Under the pieces are notes generated by a model, which worked only from the letters and a program-made list of their open reading frames with translations, was not told the origin of the DNA and searched no databases. This document shows positions 16,661 through 24,863 of a DNA stretch of 64,000 bases, one piece after another. Within the stretch, counting starts at the first letter, position 1. Each line of letters opens with the position of its first letter. Both the position numbers and the translations under genes were made by a program. This DNA comes from RZYY01 sp036794825 (lineage in GTDB: Bacteria; Bacteroidota; Bacteroidia; Bacteroidales; 4484-276), in assembly GCA_036794825.1 (NCBI GenBank), contig DAIRGA010000020.1, forward strand, positions 1 to 64,000, in the 5' to 3' direction.

Positions 16661-18316
16661 CTAATTTTTCAATAGTTCTTTGGCGGTCTCCATCGCAGGC
16701 AAAGTGATCGTTGTATCGCTTAACATCTTGGCAATCTCCACAATACGTTCTTCCTGGTGGATGTTTCGGATAAAAGTCCTGGTTTGCGTATCGCTGGTTT
16801 CCTTATAAACAACAAAATGATAATTCCCACGTGCAGCGATCTGTGGAATGTGCGTGATGGCAATAACCTGCATTTTTGCGGCCATCATCTGCATGATGCT
16901 ACCCATTTTGCCGGCTACCTCGCCAGACACACCACTATCAATCTCATCAAAAATGATGGACGGCAGCATTTTTTTTGCAGCCAGAATTGATTTTATGGCC
17001 AGCAACACTCTCGACAGTTCCCCTCCTGATGCAACTTTTGCCAGTTCCTGAATCTCTCCGCCTTTGTTAGCATTAAACAGAAAAACAGCATGTTCTCTTC
17101 CAGCGGGGGTCAATTCGGGCAACGTCTTCAGTTCAACAATGAATTGAGCCAGAGGCATACCCAATCCGGAAATGAGACTAATAACCTCTTTTTCAAAAGG
17201 TTGCTTTGCCATCTTGCGCTGGTGTGAAATTTCGTCGGCTTGCTTTACCAACTTACTGAAGACATCGGAGATGCACTGCTTTAAAATATTGATCTGATCG
17301 TTAAGCGATGTGTAGGCATCCAACCTGGCTCTGTAGTCGTTTTTAATTGCTAAAAGGCCTTCGACGCTGTCGGTATGGTGCTTCTGCTGAAGCTGATAAA
17401 TTATCGCGAGCCGGTTGTTCAGCTCGTTGATTCTCGCCGGTTCAACTTCAAGCCTTTCACCTACCCTGGCGATGTCATTAGAGGCCTCCTTCAGATCATA
17501 AAAAGTGCTTTCAAACAGACCAAAAACATTTTCGATTTCCGAATGATAGGATTTGACGGGTTTTAGCCCCGCGATTATCTCCTTCATCAGGTCCAAGGCT
17601 CCCTGTTCGCGTTCGAGCAGGTTACCGGCTTCTGATAGTCTTGTTTTGATTTCCCCGGCGTGGGTAAGCAATTTCAGCTCCTCTTCAAGCTGTTCTTGCT
17701 CGCCTTTAACAAGACTGGCTGCTTCAAGTTCTTCAAACTGAAATCGGTAAAACTCCTGCTCACGTGCGGCTTCGCTTTCTCTGCGGATCATCCCTGCCAG
17801 TTCGAGTTTCATTTGAGTAAACTCGCCGAATAACGATTTATACAGGTTAAGCTGATAATCCAGACCGGCAAAGGTATCGAGAGCTGATAGTTGGAAACTC
17901 TCATCCTGCAGCAGCGTCACTTTATTCTGGGAATGAATATCAATGAGCTTTTCAGCGAGCTCTTTGAGAATATTCAGGTTTACAGGAGTGTCGTTGATAA
18001 ATGCTCTCGACTTACCTGAAGGCAATATTTCGCGCCGAAGAATGGATTGCTCCGGGTCAAAATCGAGATTGTTTGCAGTGAAAAAGTTCTCCAGGTTGAG
18101 TTGCTGAATGCTGAACAAACCCTCCACGATGCATTTCTCATTTTTATCCATTAACGATTGTAAATCAGCGCGTTGCCCGAGAATCAAACCCAGTGCTCCG
18201 AGAATAATGGATTTTCCGGCGCCGGTCTCGCCTGTTATCACCGAGAAGCCGGAATTAAATTCTGTTTCCAGGCTTTCGATTAATGCGTAATTCCTTATCG
18301 TTAAATGTTTTAACAC
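16661..18316 (-). CDS. recN: DNA repair protein RecN
   Basis: About 551 residues. Walker A is GETGAGKS near the N-terminus; the long central coiled coil runs from about 150 to 370; the C-terminal ABC half has VASGGELSRVLLAIK (signature) and IIFDEIDSGVSGEVA (Walker B). RecN is an SMC-like ATPase that gathers DNA ends at double-strand breaks. A GTG start at 18316 (reading VLKHLTIRNYAL) is chosen because the -7 box lies at 18344-18351, so the upstream ATG at 18346 would be outside the transcript. In many Bacteroidota recN follows the rpoZ-coaBC-porD block; here it is about 12 kb away, with fabI. Confidence 0.94.
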   Translation of the reverse strand: MLKHLTIRNYALIESLETEFNSGFSVITGETGAGKSIILGALGLILGQRADLQSLMDKNEKCIVEGLFSIQQLNLENFFTANNLDFDPEQSILRREILPSGKSRAFINDTPVNLNILKELAEKLIDIHSQNKVTLLQDESFQLSALDTFAGLDYQLNLYKSLFGEFTQMKLELAGMIRRESEAAREQEFYRFQFEELEAASLVKGEQEQLEEELKLLTHAGEIKTRLSEAGNLLEREQGALDLMKEIIAGLKPVKSYHSEIENVFGLFESTFYDLKEASNDIARVGERLEVEPARINELNNRLAIIYQLQQKHHTDSVEGLLAIKNDYRARLDAYTSLNDQINILKQCISDVFSKLVKQADEISHQRKMAKQPFEKEVISLISGLGMPLAQFIVELKTLPELTPAGREHAVFLFNANKGGEIQELAKVASGGELSRVLLAIKSILAAKKMLPSIIFDEIDSGVSGEVAGKMGSIMQMMAAKMQVIAITHIPQIAARGNYHFVVYKETSDTQTRTFIRNIHQEERIVEIAKMLSDTTITLPAMETAKELLKN

Positions 18317-18343
18317 GATGATTGGATTGGATTTTACTGGCGG

Positions 18344-18351
18344 CAAACTTA
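18344..18351 (-). promoter_or_regulatory. -7 box TAAGTTTG of recN-fabI
   Basis: Exact TAnnTTTG match on the minus strand followed by CCGCC, 27 nt before the GTG start of recN. It directly abuts the T-run of the terminator of the preceding gene. Confidence 0.6.
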
Positions 18352-18394
18352 CTTAAAAAATAAAACCCTGAAAGGTTCAAATACCTTTCAGGGT
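18352..18394 (-). terminator. Rho-independent terminator of the M3 peptidase gene
   Basis: A 12-bp perfect stem (18365-18376 with 18383-18394) around a six-base loop, followed on the minus strand by a T-rich run. It separates the peptidase gene from recN. Confidence 0.88.
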
Positions 18395-18420
18395 CTTAAG
18401 GCGAATTCCTTATTCAGTAT

Positions 18421-20535
18421 TTACTGTAACAATCCCCGTTTCTTCAGCATTGGCTCCTTGGAGGGTGCTTTTCCGCGGAATTTGATGTAAAGTTCCATCG
18501 GGTCTTCGGTACCACCGGCTGATAAAATATATTTTCGAAGGGACTGGGAGGTTGCCGGATCAAAAAGACCGTTTTCCAAAAATGCTTCAAAAGCATCATT
18601 GTCAAGCACTTCTGCCCACAGGTAGCTGTAATAGCCGGCTGAGTATCCCCATGAGAAAGCGTGGGCGAAGTAAGTGGTACGATAACGCGGATCAATTTCG
18701 GGGATCAGCCCGATGCGCGACATTGAGGCCTTTTCGAACGGGATGGTTTTTCGCGAAATCGTGTCGGTCAGTACGTGCCAATCCATATCAAGATAACTGG
18801 CCGCAATGTATTCCGTGGTGGCGAATCCCTGGTTGAACTTGCTGGCATTCAATATTTTCTGGATCAACTCTTCGGGGATTGCTTCACCCGTTTTGTAATG
18901 CTTTGCAAAGCTGCGTAAAACGTCCGGATGTTCTGCCCAGTTTTCCATGATCTGTGAGGGCAGTTCCACAAAATCGCGGGCAACGTTTGTTCCGGAGAGC
19001 ATCGGGTAAGTTACATCCGAAAGTAACCCGTGCAGCGCGTGTCCGAACTCATGGTAGAGGGTTTCGACTTCCTCAAAGCTGAGAAGCGCTGGCTGATCGC
19101 CGGCCGGTCTGGAAAAATTCATTACCATCGAAATCACAGGGGTAACGTTTTCTCCATTTTTCCGGTACTGCTCCCTGAAGCTGGTCATCCACGCACCGCC
19201 ACTTTTAGATGCTCTTGGATGGAAATCCATGTATAGCACACCAATATGCCTACCATCAGCTTCGGTAACCTCGAAAACAATAGCATCAGGATGGTAAAGC
19301 GGAACATCCTGCAATGCGACGAACTTTATGCCGAAGAGCTTGTCGGCCACGTCAAACATCCCGGTCAGCACCGACTGCAGCTCAAAATATGGACGTAATG
19401 CCTCTTCGTCAAAATCATACTTCTGCTGGCGCAATTTCTCGGCATAATAGGTCCAGTCCCACGATTCGAGTTTAAATTTTCCACCTGAAGCGTCAATCAT
19501 TTTCTGCAATTCTACAGCTTCGGATTTGGCATTTTTCAGTGCCGGCGTCCAAAGATCATTCAGGAAATTGTAAACGCTTTCCGGGTTTTTGGCCATGGTT
19601 TCTTCAAGAACAAAGTCAGCGTGAGTCTTGTATCCCAACAGGTTAGCACGTTTAACACGCAACGAAGTCATTTTTTCGACAATAGCTTTGTTATCATAAA
19701 GGTTGTCGTTGTTTCCGCGGTTGATGTAGGCTTTCATCACCTTCTCGCGCAGGAGCCGGTTATCGGCATATTGCAGGAAAGGCATGCGGCTGGGGCTGTG
19801 CAGGGTAATTACCCAACTGTCGCTGAGGCCGGCCTCGCTTGCTGCAGCAGCTGCTGCATCACGAACACCCTGAGGAAGTCCGGCAAGGTCAGCTTCATTT
19901 TCGATTACCAACTGAAAAGCGTTGTTCTCGGCCAACAGATTATCGCCAAACTTCAGCGATAGCAGCGAAAGTTCCGCATTGATCTCTCTCAGTTGCGCTT
20001 TTTGCTCCTCGTTAAGCAAGGCGCCGTTGCGCGAAAAGCGGCGGTACGTCTTTTCGAGCAGCATCTTTTGTTCCGGATTCAGAGTGAGCCCGTCCTTCTG
20101 ATCGTAAACAGCCTTGATACGCCTGAAAAGTCCCTCGTTCAATAGAATGTCATCCCCATGCTGAGACATCAGCGGTGATGCCTCCTGGGCAATTTTTTGC
20201 AATTCATCGCTGGTGTGTGCCGACTGAAGGTTGTAAAACACACTGTTTACCTCGGTGAGCAGGTGCCCGGTGTAATCGAGCGCCACGATAGTATTTTCAA
20301 AATCAGGGGGTTGCGGATTGTTTACAATAGATTCGATTTCGCTTTTCTGCTGCGCAATTCCCTCTTTGATCGCCGGCAAAAAATGCTCGTTTTTGATTTT
20401 GTCGAATGGAGGAACATTAAAAGGTGTGCTGTACTCCGCTAGGAAAGGATTCATCTCAGTGGTGGTTTTGGTTTGTTGCTGGCATGAAACAAAAACAAAT
20501 GCCGAAAGGATCAGCGCTGCAGTGATTTTATTCAT
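18421..20535 (-). CDS. dcp: M3-family metallopeptidase lipoprotein (dipeptidyl carboxypeptidase Dcp)
   Basis: 704 residues. The signal peptide ends in lipobox FVSC (Cys18), followed by the M3A fold with NPFLAEYSTPFNVPPF at the start. The zinc motif HEFGH has His495, Glu496 and His499; the third ligand Glu lies downstream in the ENWAEHP region. Dcp removes C-terminal dipeptides from oligopeptides and is periplasmic in this phylum when lipidated. ATG at 20535 is chosen because it starts the signal peptide and lies behind the -7 box at 20578-20585; the upstream start at 20589 would precede that box. A strong terminator follows. Confidence 0.92.
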   Translation of the reverse strand: MNKITAALILSAFVFVSCQQQTKTTTEMNPFLAEYSTPFNVPPFDKIKNEHFLPAIKEGIAQQKSEIESIVNNPQPPDFENTIVALDYTGHLLTEVNSVFYNLQSAHTSDELQKIAQEASPLMSQHGDDILLNEGLFRRIKAVYDQKDGLTLNPEQKMLLEKTYRRFSRNGALLNEEQKAQLREINAELSLLSLKFGDNLLAENNAFQLVIENEADLAGLPQGVRDAAAAAASEAGLSDSWVITLHSPSRMPFLQYADNRLLREKVMKAYINRGNNDNLYDNKAIVEKMTSLRVKRANLLGYKTHADFVLEETMAKNPESVYNFLNDLWTPALKNAKSEAVELQKMIDASGGKFKLESWDWTYYAEKLRQQKYDFDEEALRPYFELQSVLTGMFDVADKLFGIKFVALQDVPLYHPDAIVFEVTEADGRHIGVLYMDFHPRASKSGGAWMTSFREQYRKNGENVTPVISMVMNFSRPAGDQPALLSFEEVETLYHEFGHALHGLLSDVTYPMLSGTNVARDFVELPSQIMENWAEHPDVLRSFAKHYKTGEAIPEELIQKILNASKFNQGFATTEYIAASYLDMDWHVLTDTISRKTIPFEKASMSRIGLIPEIDPRYRTTYFAHAFSWGYSAGYYSYLWAEVLDNDAFEAFLENGLFDPATSQSLRKYILSAGGTEDPMELYIKFRGKAPSKEPMLKKRGLLQ

Positions 20536-20577
20536 AAAAAGGAAAATTAAAGTTTGGAAAAAGGTAAAATCTGGCGG

Positions 20578-20585
20578 CAAATGTA
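20578..20585 (-). promoter_or_regulatory. -7 box TACATTTG of the dcp-like gene
   Basis: Exact TAnnTTTG on the minus strand, followed by CCGCC, 42 nt before the ATG at 20535. No convincing -33 element at normal spacing. Confidence 0.5.
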
Positions 20586-20640
20586 GCATAAATAGACTAT
20601 TCCAGACGTTTAGACGCCTTAATTGACAATAAATTATGCC

Positions 20641-21315
20641 ATGGAAACTTTCGCAGATAAGGTACTGAACTTTTATTCCAAACTTGATCTCTCACTCGCT
20701 GTTCCTGATGTTTCAGTGATGAATCCATACCAGAATCCTGGTACTTTTCAGCTGGTTACTGAATTTTTCAAAAAGTTCTATACCGACAACCGGCCGAGGG
20801 TTTATATTTTTGGTATCAATCCGGGCAGATTTGGTGCTGGCCTGACAGGAATTTCATTTACTGATCCTGTTAATCTCGCCTTTGAATGTGGAATCCCGAA
20901 CAATTTGGAACAGAAGCATGAGCTTTCATCACAGTTTATCTACCAGGTAATTCGGGATTACAGCGGTGTGGAGGCATTTTTCGGTAAATTTTTTGTAACA
21001 GCGTTATCGCCACTCGGTTTCATAAAAGAAGGTAAAAACCTCAACTACTACGATTTACCCCAACTGCGTAAAGAGGTTTTCCCGTTTATGATCGAATGCA
21101 CTCGGAGGCAAATGAGTTTCGGTGCAAACCCAAATTTTGCCATCTGCCTTGGCGGTGACAAGAACTTCAAATACTTGACTGCGATCAATTTGGAGCTAAA
21201 GCTCTTCAAAAGGGTGATTCCGCTGGAGCATCCAAGATTCATCATGCAATACAAAAGAAGCTCGATCGGGGTGTTTTCTGAAAAATACTTAAATGCTCTT
21301 AAAAATTGTGAATAA
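20641..21315 (+). CDS. SMUG2-type uracil-DNA glycosylase family protein
   Basis: 224 residues. The segment YIFGINPGRFGAGLTG matches the water-activating G-(M/I)-NPG loop of SMUG-type glycosylases, and LEHPRF near the C-terminus corresponds to the HPS DNA-intercalation motif. The rest (FVTALSPLGF, NFAICLGGDKN) agrees with the family formerly known as DUF4918. These enzymes remove uracil or other damaged bases from DNA in the cytosol. The ATG at 20641 is used instead of the TTG at 20623 because the conserved METFADKVLNFY start lies there. It diverges from the dcp-like gene. Confidence 0.8.
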   Translation: METFADKVLNFYSKLDLSLAVPDVSVMNPYQNPGTFQLVTEFFKKFYTDNRPRVYIFGINPGRFGAGLTGISFTDPVNLAFECGIPNNLEQKHELSSQFIYQVIRDYSGVEAFFGKFFVTALSPLGFIKEGKNLNYYDLPQLRKEVFPFMIECTRRQMSFGANPNFAICLGGDKNFKYLTAINLELKLFKRVIPLEHPRFIMQYKRSSIGVFSEKYLNALKNCE

Positions 21316-21342
21316 AGCACTTATGGGTAATATTAGGCAAAT

Positions 21343-21350
21343 TATTTTTG
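21343..21350 (+). promoter_or_regulatory. -7 box TATTTTTG before a small membrane ORF
   Basis: Exact TAnnTTTG followed by CG, 27 nt before the ATG at 21378 and followed by a GAGAAGG ribosome-binding-like stretch. Confidence 0.45.
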
Positions 21351-21377
21351 CGAATCAAAACGAGAAGGTCAATTATC

Positions 21378-21491
21378 ATGAGTGATTACGAAAAAACTTT
21401 ACGCAGGCGATTAATCAGAGATGCAGTTGTTGGTGTTGGGATCATCTCCCTGCTGGTTATGCTTTATTTTGCTTCGATGACCTTTCTTTGA
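21378..21491 (+). CDS. Small single-pass membrane protein (37 residues), unknown
   Basis: A short open frame from ATG 21378 to TGA 21491 starting MSDYEKTLRRRL, with a basic N-terminal helix followed by one hydrophobic segment (about residues 15-36, DAVVGVGIISLLVMLYF). The basic residues before the helix predict the N-terminus inside. A -7 box and an AAGG stretch upstream support expression. I recognise no family. It may be a real small membrane protein of unknown function or a fortuitous frame; it lies between the SMUG2-like and GH127 genes, and no cotranscribed partner is evident. Confidence 0.5.
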   Translation: MSDYEKTLRRRLIRDAVVGVGIISLLVMLYFASMTFL

Positions 21492-21600
21492 TTATCATAT
21501 CTGAACTTGCTCTAAGTCAGCGAGCTTTACAGCTCTGTTTTCCTCAAAATCACAATTCAAATAATTTCCTGACCGCTTAGCAGTATTTTATCTAAAGAAT

Positions 21601-21608
21601 TAATTTTG
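21601..21608 (+). promoter_or_regulatory. -7 box TAATTTTG of the GH127 gene
   Basis: Exact TAnnTTTG match followed by GCC, 23 nt before the ATG at 21632. Confidence 0.6.
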
Positions 21609-21631
21609 GCCATTAACCAAAATTATTTCTG

Positions 21632-24058
21632 ATGAAAAGGATTTTACTCCCACTCTTTCTGCTGTTTGCAATGTTCTCATGCGTCAACAAATCAGCGCCT
21701 CTGGCCGATTATCCGGTTGTTCCGGTTCCATTCACCTACGTAAAGCTGACCGACAAATTCTGGCTTCCGCGCCTTGATACAAACCGGATTGTTTCGATTC
21801 CTTACAATTTTCAAAAATGCGAAGAAACTCACCGGATTGATAACTTCAGGGTGGCTGGTGGGCTGAAGGAGGGGACTTTTGTAGGCATCCGCTACAACGA
21901 TTCCGATGTTTTCAAGGTGATGGAAGGCGCTGCCTATTCGTTGAGCACGCATCCTGACCCAGAATTGGAAGCTTACATGGACGAGCTGATAGCGGCTATC
22001 GCATCTGCCCAGGAAGATGATGGCTACCTATTTACAGCAAGGACCATCGCTCCTTACCCGCCGGTTCCGAATATTGGCGATGAGCGTTGGTCATTTCTTC
22101 AACAAAGCCACGAATTGTATAACATCGGGCATATGTACGAAGCCGCTGTGGCTTATTACGATGCAACCGGAAAACGGAGTTTCCTCGATGTTGCCATCAA
22201 AAGCGCTGACCTAGTTGTTAAGGTTTTTGGGACTGGTGCTGGTCAGTTGCGCGGAGTTCCCGGCCACCAGGAAATCGAGATCGGGCTGGTGAAACTTTAC
22301 AGGCTAACTGGTAACGAAAAATACCTCGATCAGGCCAAATATTTCCTTGATGATCGCGGTAATGCCGAAGCCCGCGAATTGTATGTTTACGGTAAAGATG
22401 GTTCGAACAAGAACTACACACAGGATCACATGCCCGTCACGCAGCAGTTTGAAGCAGTTGGCCATGCAGTCCGCGCCGGGTATATGTATTCAGCAATGAC
22501 CGACATTGCAGCGCTCACAGGCGATAAAGCCTATCGCAGCGCCATCGAAAAACTCTGGGAGAATGTGGCTTTCAAAAAGCTATATATCACCGGCGGCATC
22601 GGAGCGCGGCATTCCGGTGAGGCTTTTGGCGATGATTATGAACTTCCCAACCTGTCGGCTTATAACGAAACCTGCGCTGCCATTGCCAACATGCTCTGGA
22701 ACCAACGTATGTTTATGCTTTCGGGCGATGCAAAATATTTGGATGTACTCGAAAGGACGTTATACAATGGTTTTCTTTCTGGGATCTCCATCCACGGGGA
22801 CCTGTTCTTTTATCCCAATCCGCTGGAATCGGACGGCAGCCACGAACGCAAGCCATGGTTCGACTGCTCCTGCTGCCCGACCAACGTTGCCCGATTCCTG
22901 CCATCGTTGCCAGGCTACATCTACGCGCACACCGATGATGAGGTTTTTGTCAATCTTTTCATTGGAAACGAAGGCCTTATAAAAATGGGGTTTGGAGATT
23001 TAAAACTTATCACTCAAACAAATTATCCCTGGGAGGGAAAAGTTGTGATTGAGGTAAAACCGGAGAAGTCATCTGAATTTACCATCGCGCTGCGGATTCC
23101 GGTCTGGGCAACTGAAAGCCCCATGCCCGGAGATCTTTACCGGTTTAAAGAGTCCCTAAAAGAGAAACCGATGATTTCAATCAATGGCGAAGATATTGAT
23201 TATCAGGCAAAAAATGGCTTTGCCCAAATTAACAGAACCTGGCGATCCGGCGATTTGATCGAATTGAATCTCCCAATGCCGGTAACAAAAATCCTCACAA
23301 AACCGGATGTTCAGGGGAACATTGGCAGAATGGCCATAAGCCGGGGGCCACTGGTTTATTGCGCCGAATGGGTGGACAATGGAGGCAGAGCGCGCAACCT
23401 GCTGATTGATCCTGAAAGTGAATTTGCTGTGGAGAAAGCCAATATCGTGGGTGGAGTAAATATTCTGCGGTCAAAAGGATACCACACATCCATAGACCCA
23501 ACAGACAAACAACTCATCAAAACCGAGCAGGAGATGATTATGATCCCCTATTATGCATGGGCGCACCGAGGCAATGGCGAAATGCTTGTATGGCTACCCT
23601 ACGATGGATCGGCAGCAACGCCAACTCCTCCTCCGACCATCGCCTCAGAGGCTAAAGCCTCAGCATCATATACTTATGATCAGATTTCGGCTCTCAACGA
23701 TCAATTAATTCCTAAAAACAGCAACGACCACAGCATTCCACGCTTCACCTTCTGGAGCCACAAAGGGACAAAAGAATGGGTGCAATATGAATTCAAGGAA
23801 GAAACCAGCATTGCTTACATTCACATCTACTGGTTTGACGACGGACCGGAAGGAGGCTGCCGCATCCCTCAAAACTGGAAAGCTTTCTATGAAGACAACG
23901 GCCAATGGAAAGAGGTTCACAAAAATGGAGAATACCCGGTTTTAAAAGACCAAATGAACACCATCGAAATCGCCCCGGTGAAAACCACAGCAATGCGCAT
24001 TGAAATCCAACTCCAGCCTGACTACTCCGGCGGAATACTGGAATGGAAGGTGGAGTGA
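21632..24058 (+). CDS. GH127 beta-L-arabinofuranosidase-family lipoprotein with C-terminal discoidin-like domain
   Basis: 808 residues. A lipoprotein signal peptide (Cys17) is followed by the alpha/alpha-barrel of GH127 (old DUF1680). Residues match those of the B. longum enzyme HypBA1: acid/base Glu330 in HSGEAFG, zinc ligands Glu346 and Cys348 in YNETCAA, and the Cys414-Cys415 pair in FDCSCCPTN, the first being the proposed nucleophile. About 140 residues at the C-terminus (from EAKASASYTYD) look like an F5/8 type C (discoidin) beta-sandwich, likely carbohydrate binding. It removes terminal beta-L-arabinofuranose from plant glycans; related members (GH146) act on arabinans. No acidic lipoprotein export signal follows the Cys, so it probably faces the periplasm. 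No SusCD pair is nearby. Confidence 0.9.
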   Translation: MKRILLPLFLLFAMFSCVNKSAPLADYPVVPVPFTYVKLTDKFWLPRLDTNRIVSIPYNFQKCEETHRIDNFRVAGGLKEGTFVGIRYNDSDVFKVMEGAAYSLSTHPDPELEAYMDELIAAIASAQEDDGYLFTARTIAPYPPVPNIGDERWSFLQQSHELYNIGHMYEAAVAYYDATGKRSFLDVAIKSADLVVKVFGTGAGQLRGVPGHQEIEIGLVKLYRLTGNEKYLDQAKYFLDDRGNAEARELYVYGKDGSNKNYTQDHMPVTQQFEAVGHAVRAGYMYSAMTDIAALTGDKAYRSAIEKLWENVAFKKLYITGGIGARHSGEAFGDDYELPNLSAYNETCAAIANMLWNQRMFMLSGDAKYLDVLERTLYNGFLSGISIHGDLFFYPNPLESDGSHERKPWFDCSCCPTNVARFLPSLPGYIYAHTDDEVFVNLFIGNEGLIKMGFGDLKLITQTNYPWEGKVVIEVKPEKSSEFTIALRIPVWATESPMPGDLYRFKESLKEKPMISINGEDIDYQAKNGFAQINRTWRSGDLIELNLPMPVTKILTKPDVQGNIGRMAISRGPLVYCAEWVDNGGRARNLLIDPESEFAVEKANIVGGVNILRSKGYHTSIDPTDKQLIKTEQEMIMIPYYAWAHRGNGEMLVWLPYDGSAATPTPPPTIASEAKASASYTYDQISALNDQLIPKNSNDHSIPRFTFWSHKGTKEWVQYEFKEETSIAYIHIYWFDDGPEGGCRIPQNWKAFYEDNGQWKEVHKNGEYPVLKDQMNTIEIAPVKTTAMRIEIQLQPDYSGGILEWKVE

Positions 24059-24074
24059 TTTTCAAACAAAGCGC

Positions 24075-24197
24075 AACCTCCGGAAGAATGACATAATTCG
24101 ATCAGTAACTTAAATATAGCAGTAAAAACCCGAAGGGGTGTTATAATTCTATGTCCACATAAACAATCTAAACCAAACCCCAAAGGGGTGACATAAT
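24075..24197 (+). repeat. Three REP-like palindromic elements, direct orientation, upstream of the transposase
   Basis: Copies at 24075-24102 (degenerate), 24126-24148 and 24175-24197 share a small palindrome of the type CCCC-AA-GGGG followed by TGACATAAT (TGTTATAAT in the second). They fill most of the interval between the GH127 gene and the Y1 transposase gene, the usual location for REP elements mobilised by a REP-associated tyrosine transposase. Confidence 0.8.
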
Positions 24198-24226
24198 ATT
24201 AAAAATCATCTTAATAACATTAAACA

Positions 24227-24690
24227 ATGGCCGGCACCTTTTCCCAAGTTTACATTCAATTCGTTTTCGCTGTCAAACATCGCGAATCCCTGCTTCAAAA
24301 ACTCTGGCGTGATGACATTTTCAAATACATGTCAGGTATAATCGCCAACAAAAACCAGAAAGCCTTAATTGTAAATGGCGTTGAGAATCACGTCCATCTG
24401 TTTGTTGGGATCAAACCCTCCATTTGCATGTCCGACCTTGTGAGGGACGTTAAAAACAACTCTACAAATTTCATTAATCAGCAAGGGTTCACAAGTCACA
24501 AATTTGAGTGGCAGGAAGGTTTTGGAGCATTCTCCTACGGACACTCTCAGCTGGACAGGGTTTATAAGTACATCCTAAATCAGGAAAAACATCATAAAAA
24601 GAGGTCTTTCAAGGAGGAAATCATGATTATCTGAAAAAGTTTCAAATTGAATTCGATGAGAAATATCTTTTCGATTGGTTGGACAGATAA
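24227..24690 (+). pseudogene. REP-associated (IS200/Y1 type) transposase, frameshifted near its 3' end
   Basis: Frame 1 (24227-24634) encodes 135 residues with the Y1_Tnp features: YIQFVFAVKHRE at the start, the HUH metal motif as NHVHLFVGI, and the helix with the catalytic Tyr near GAFSYGHSQ. Frame 1 ends early (KEEIMII-stop). The preceding frame from 24622 continues with HDYLKKFQIEFDEKYLFDWL to a TAA at 24690, exactly the C-terminus expected for this family. One missing base after about 24619 (GAA, then AT instead of TAT) explains the break, and repair would give 154 residues, the normal length. It may be a true inactivation or a sequence error. REP elements lie on both sides and the TAA is inside the next REP. 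Confidence 0.85.
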
Positions 24691-24860
24691 TCATGACACC
24701 CCTTCGGGGTTGGCAATGGTTTATGGCCGTTGGAGATATAATCACTACACCCTTTCGGGGTTGGGGATTATATCGGCTCAACCCTTGAGAGATCATTTTA
24801 CAATAGTGATAGAAATTTGTATTGAATGCATTAATAGAAACCCCGTAGGGGTGGCATAAT
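24687..24860 (-). repeat. Three further REP-like elements: two inverted, one direct, downstream of the transposase
   Basis: Copies at 24687-24711 and 24736-24762 are in inverted orientation (ATTATGTCACCCC-type half followed by the palindrome), and the one at 24837-24860 is again direct (CCCCGTAGGGGTGGCATAAT). With the three copies upstream they frame the transposase almost symmetrically. The last copy ends 3 nt before the ATG of the next gene, so its palindrome lies in the place of the ribosome binding site. Confidence 0.8.
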
Positions 24861-24863
24861 TTT

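Noticed and set aside
24075..24860. CRISPR-like array of short repeats
   Set aside because: Elements are palindromic, in both orientations, irregularly spaced and flank a Y1 transposase gene; there are no regular spacers and no cas genes.
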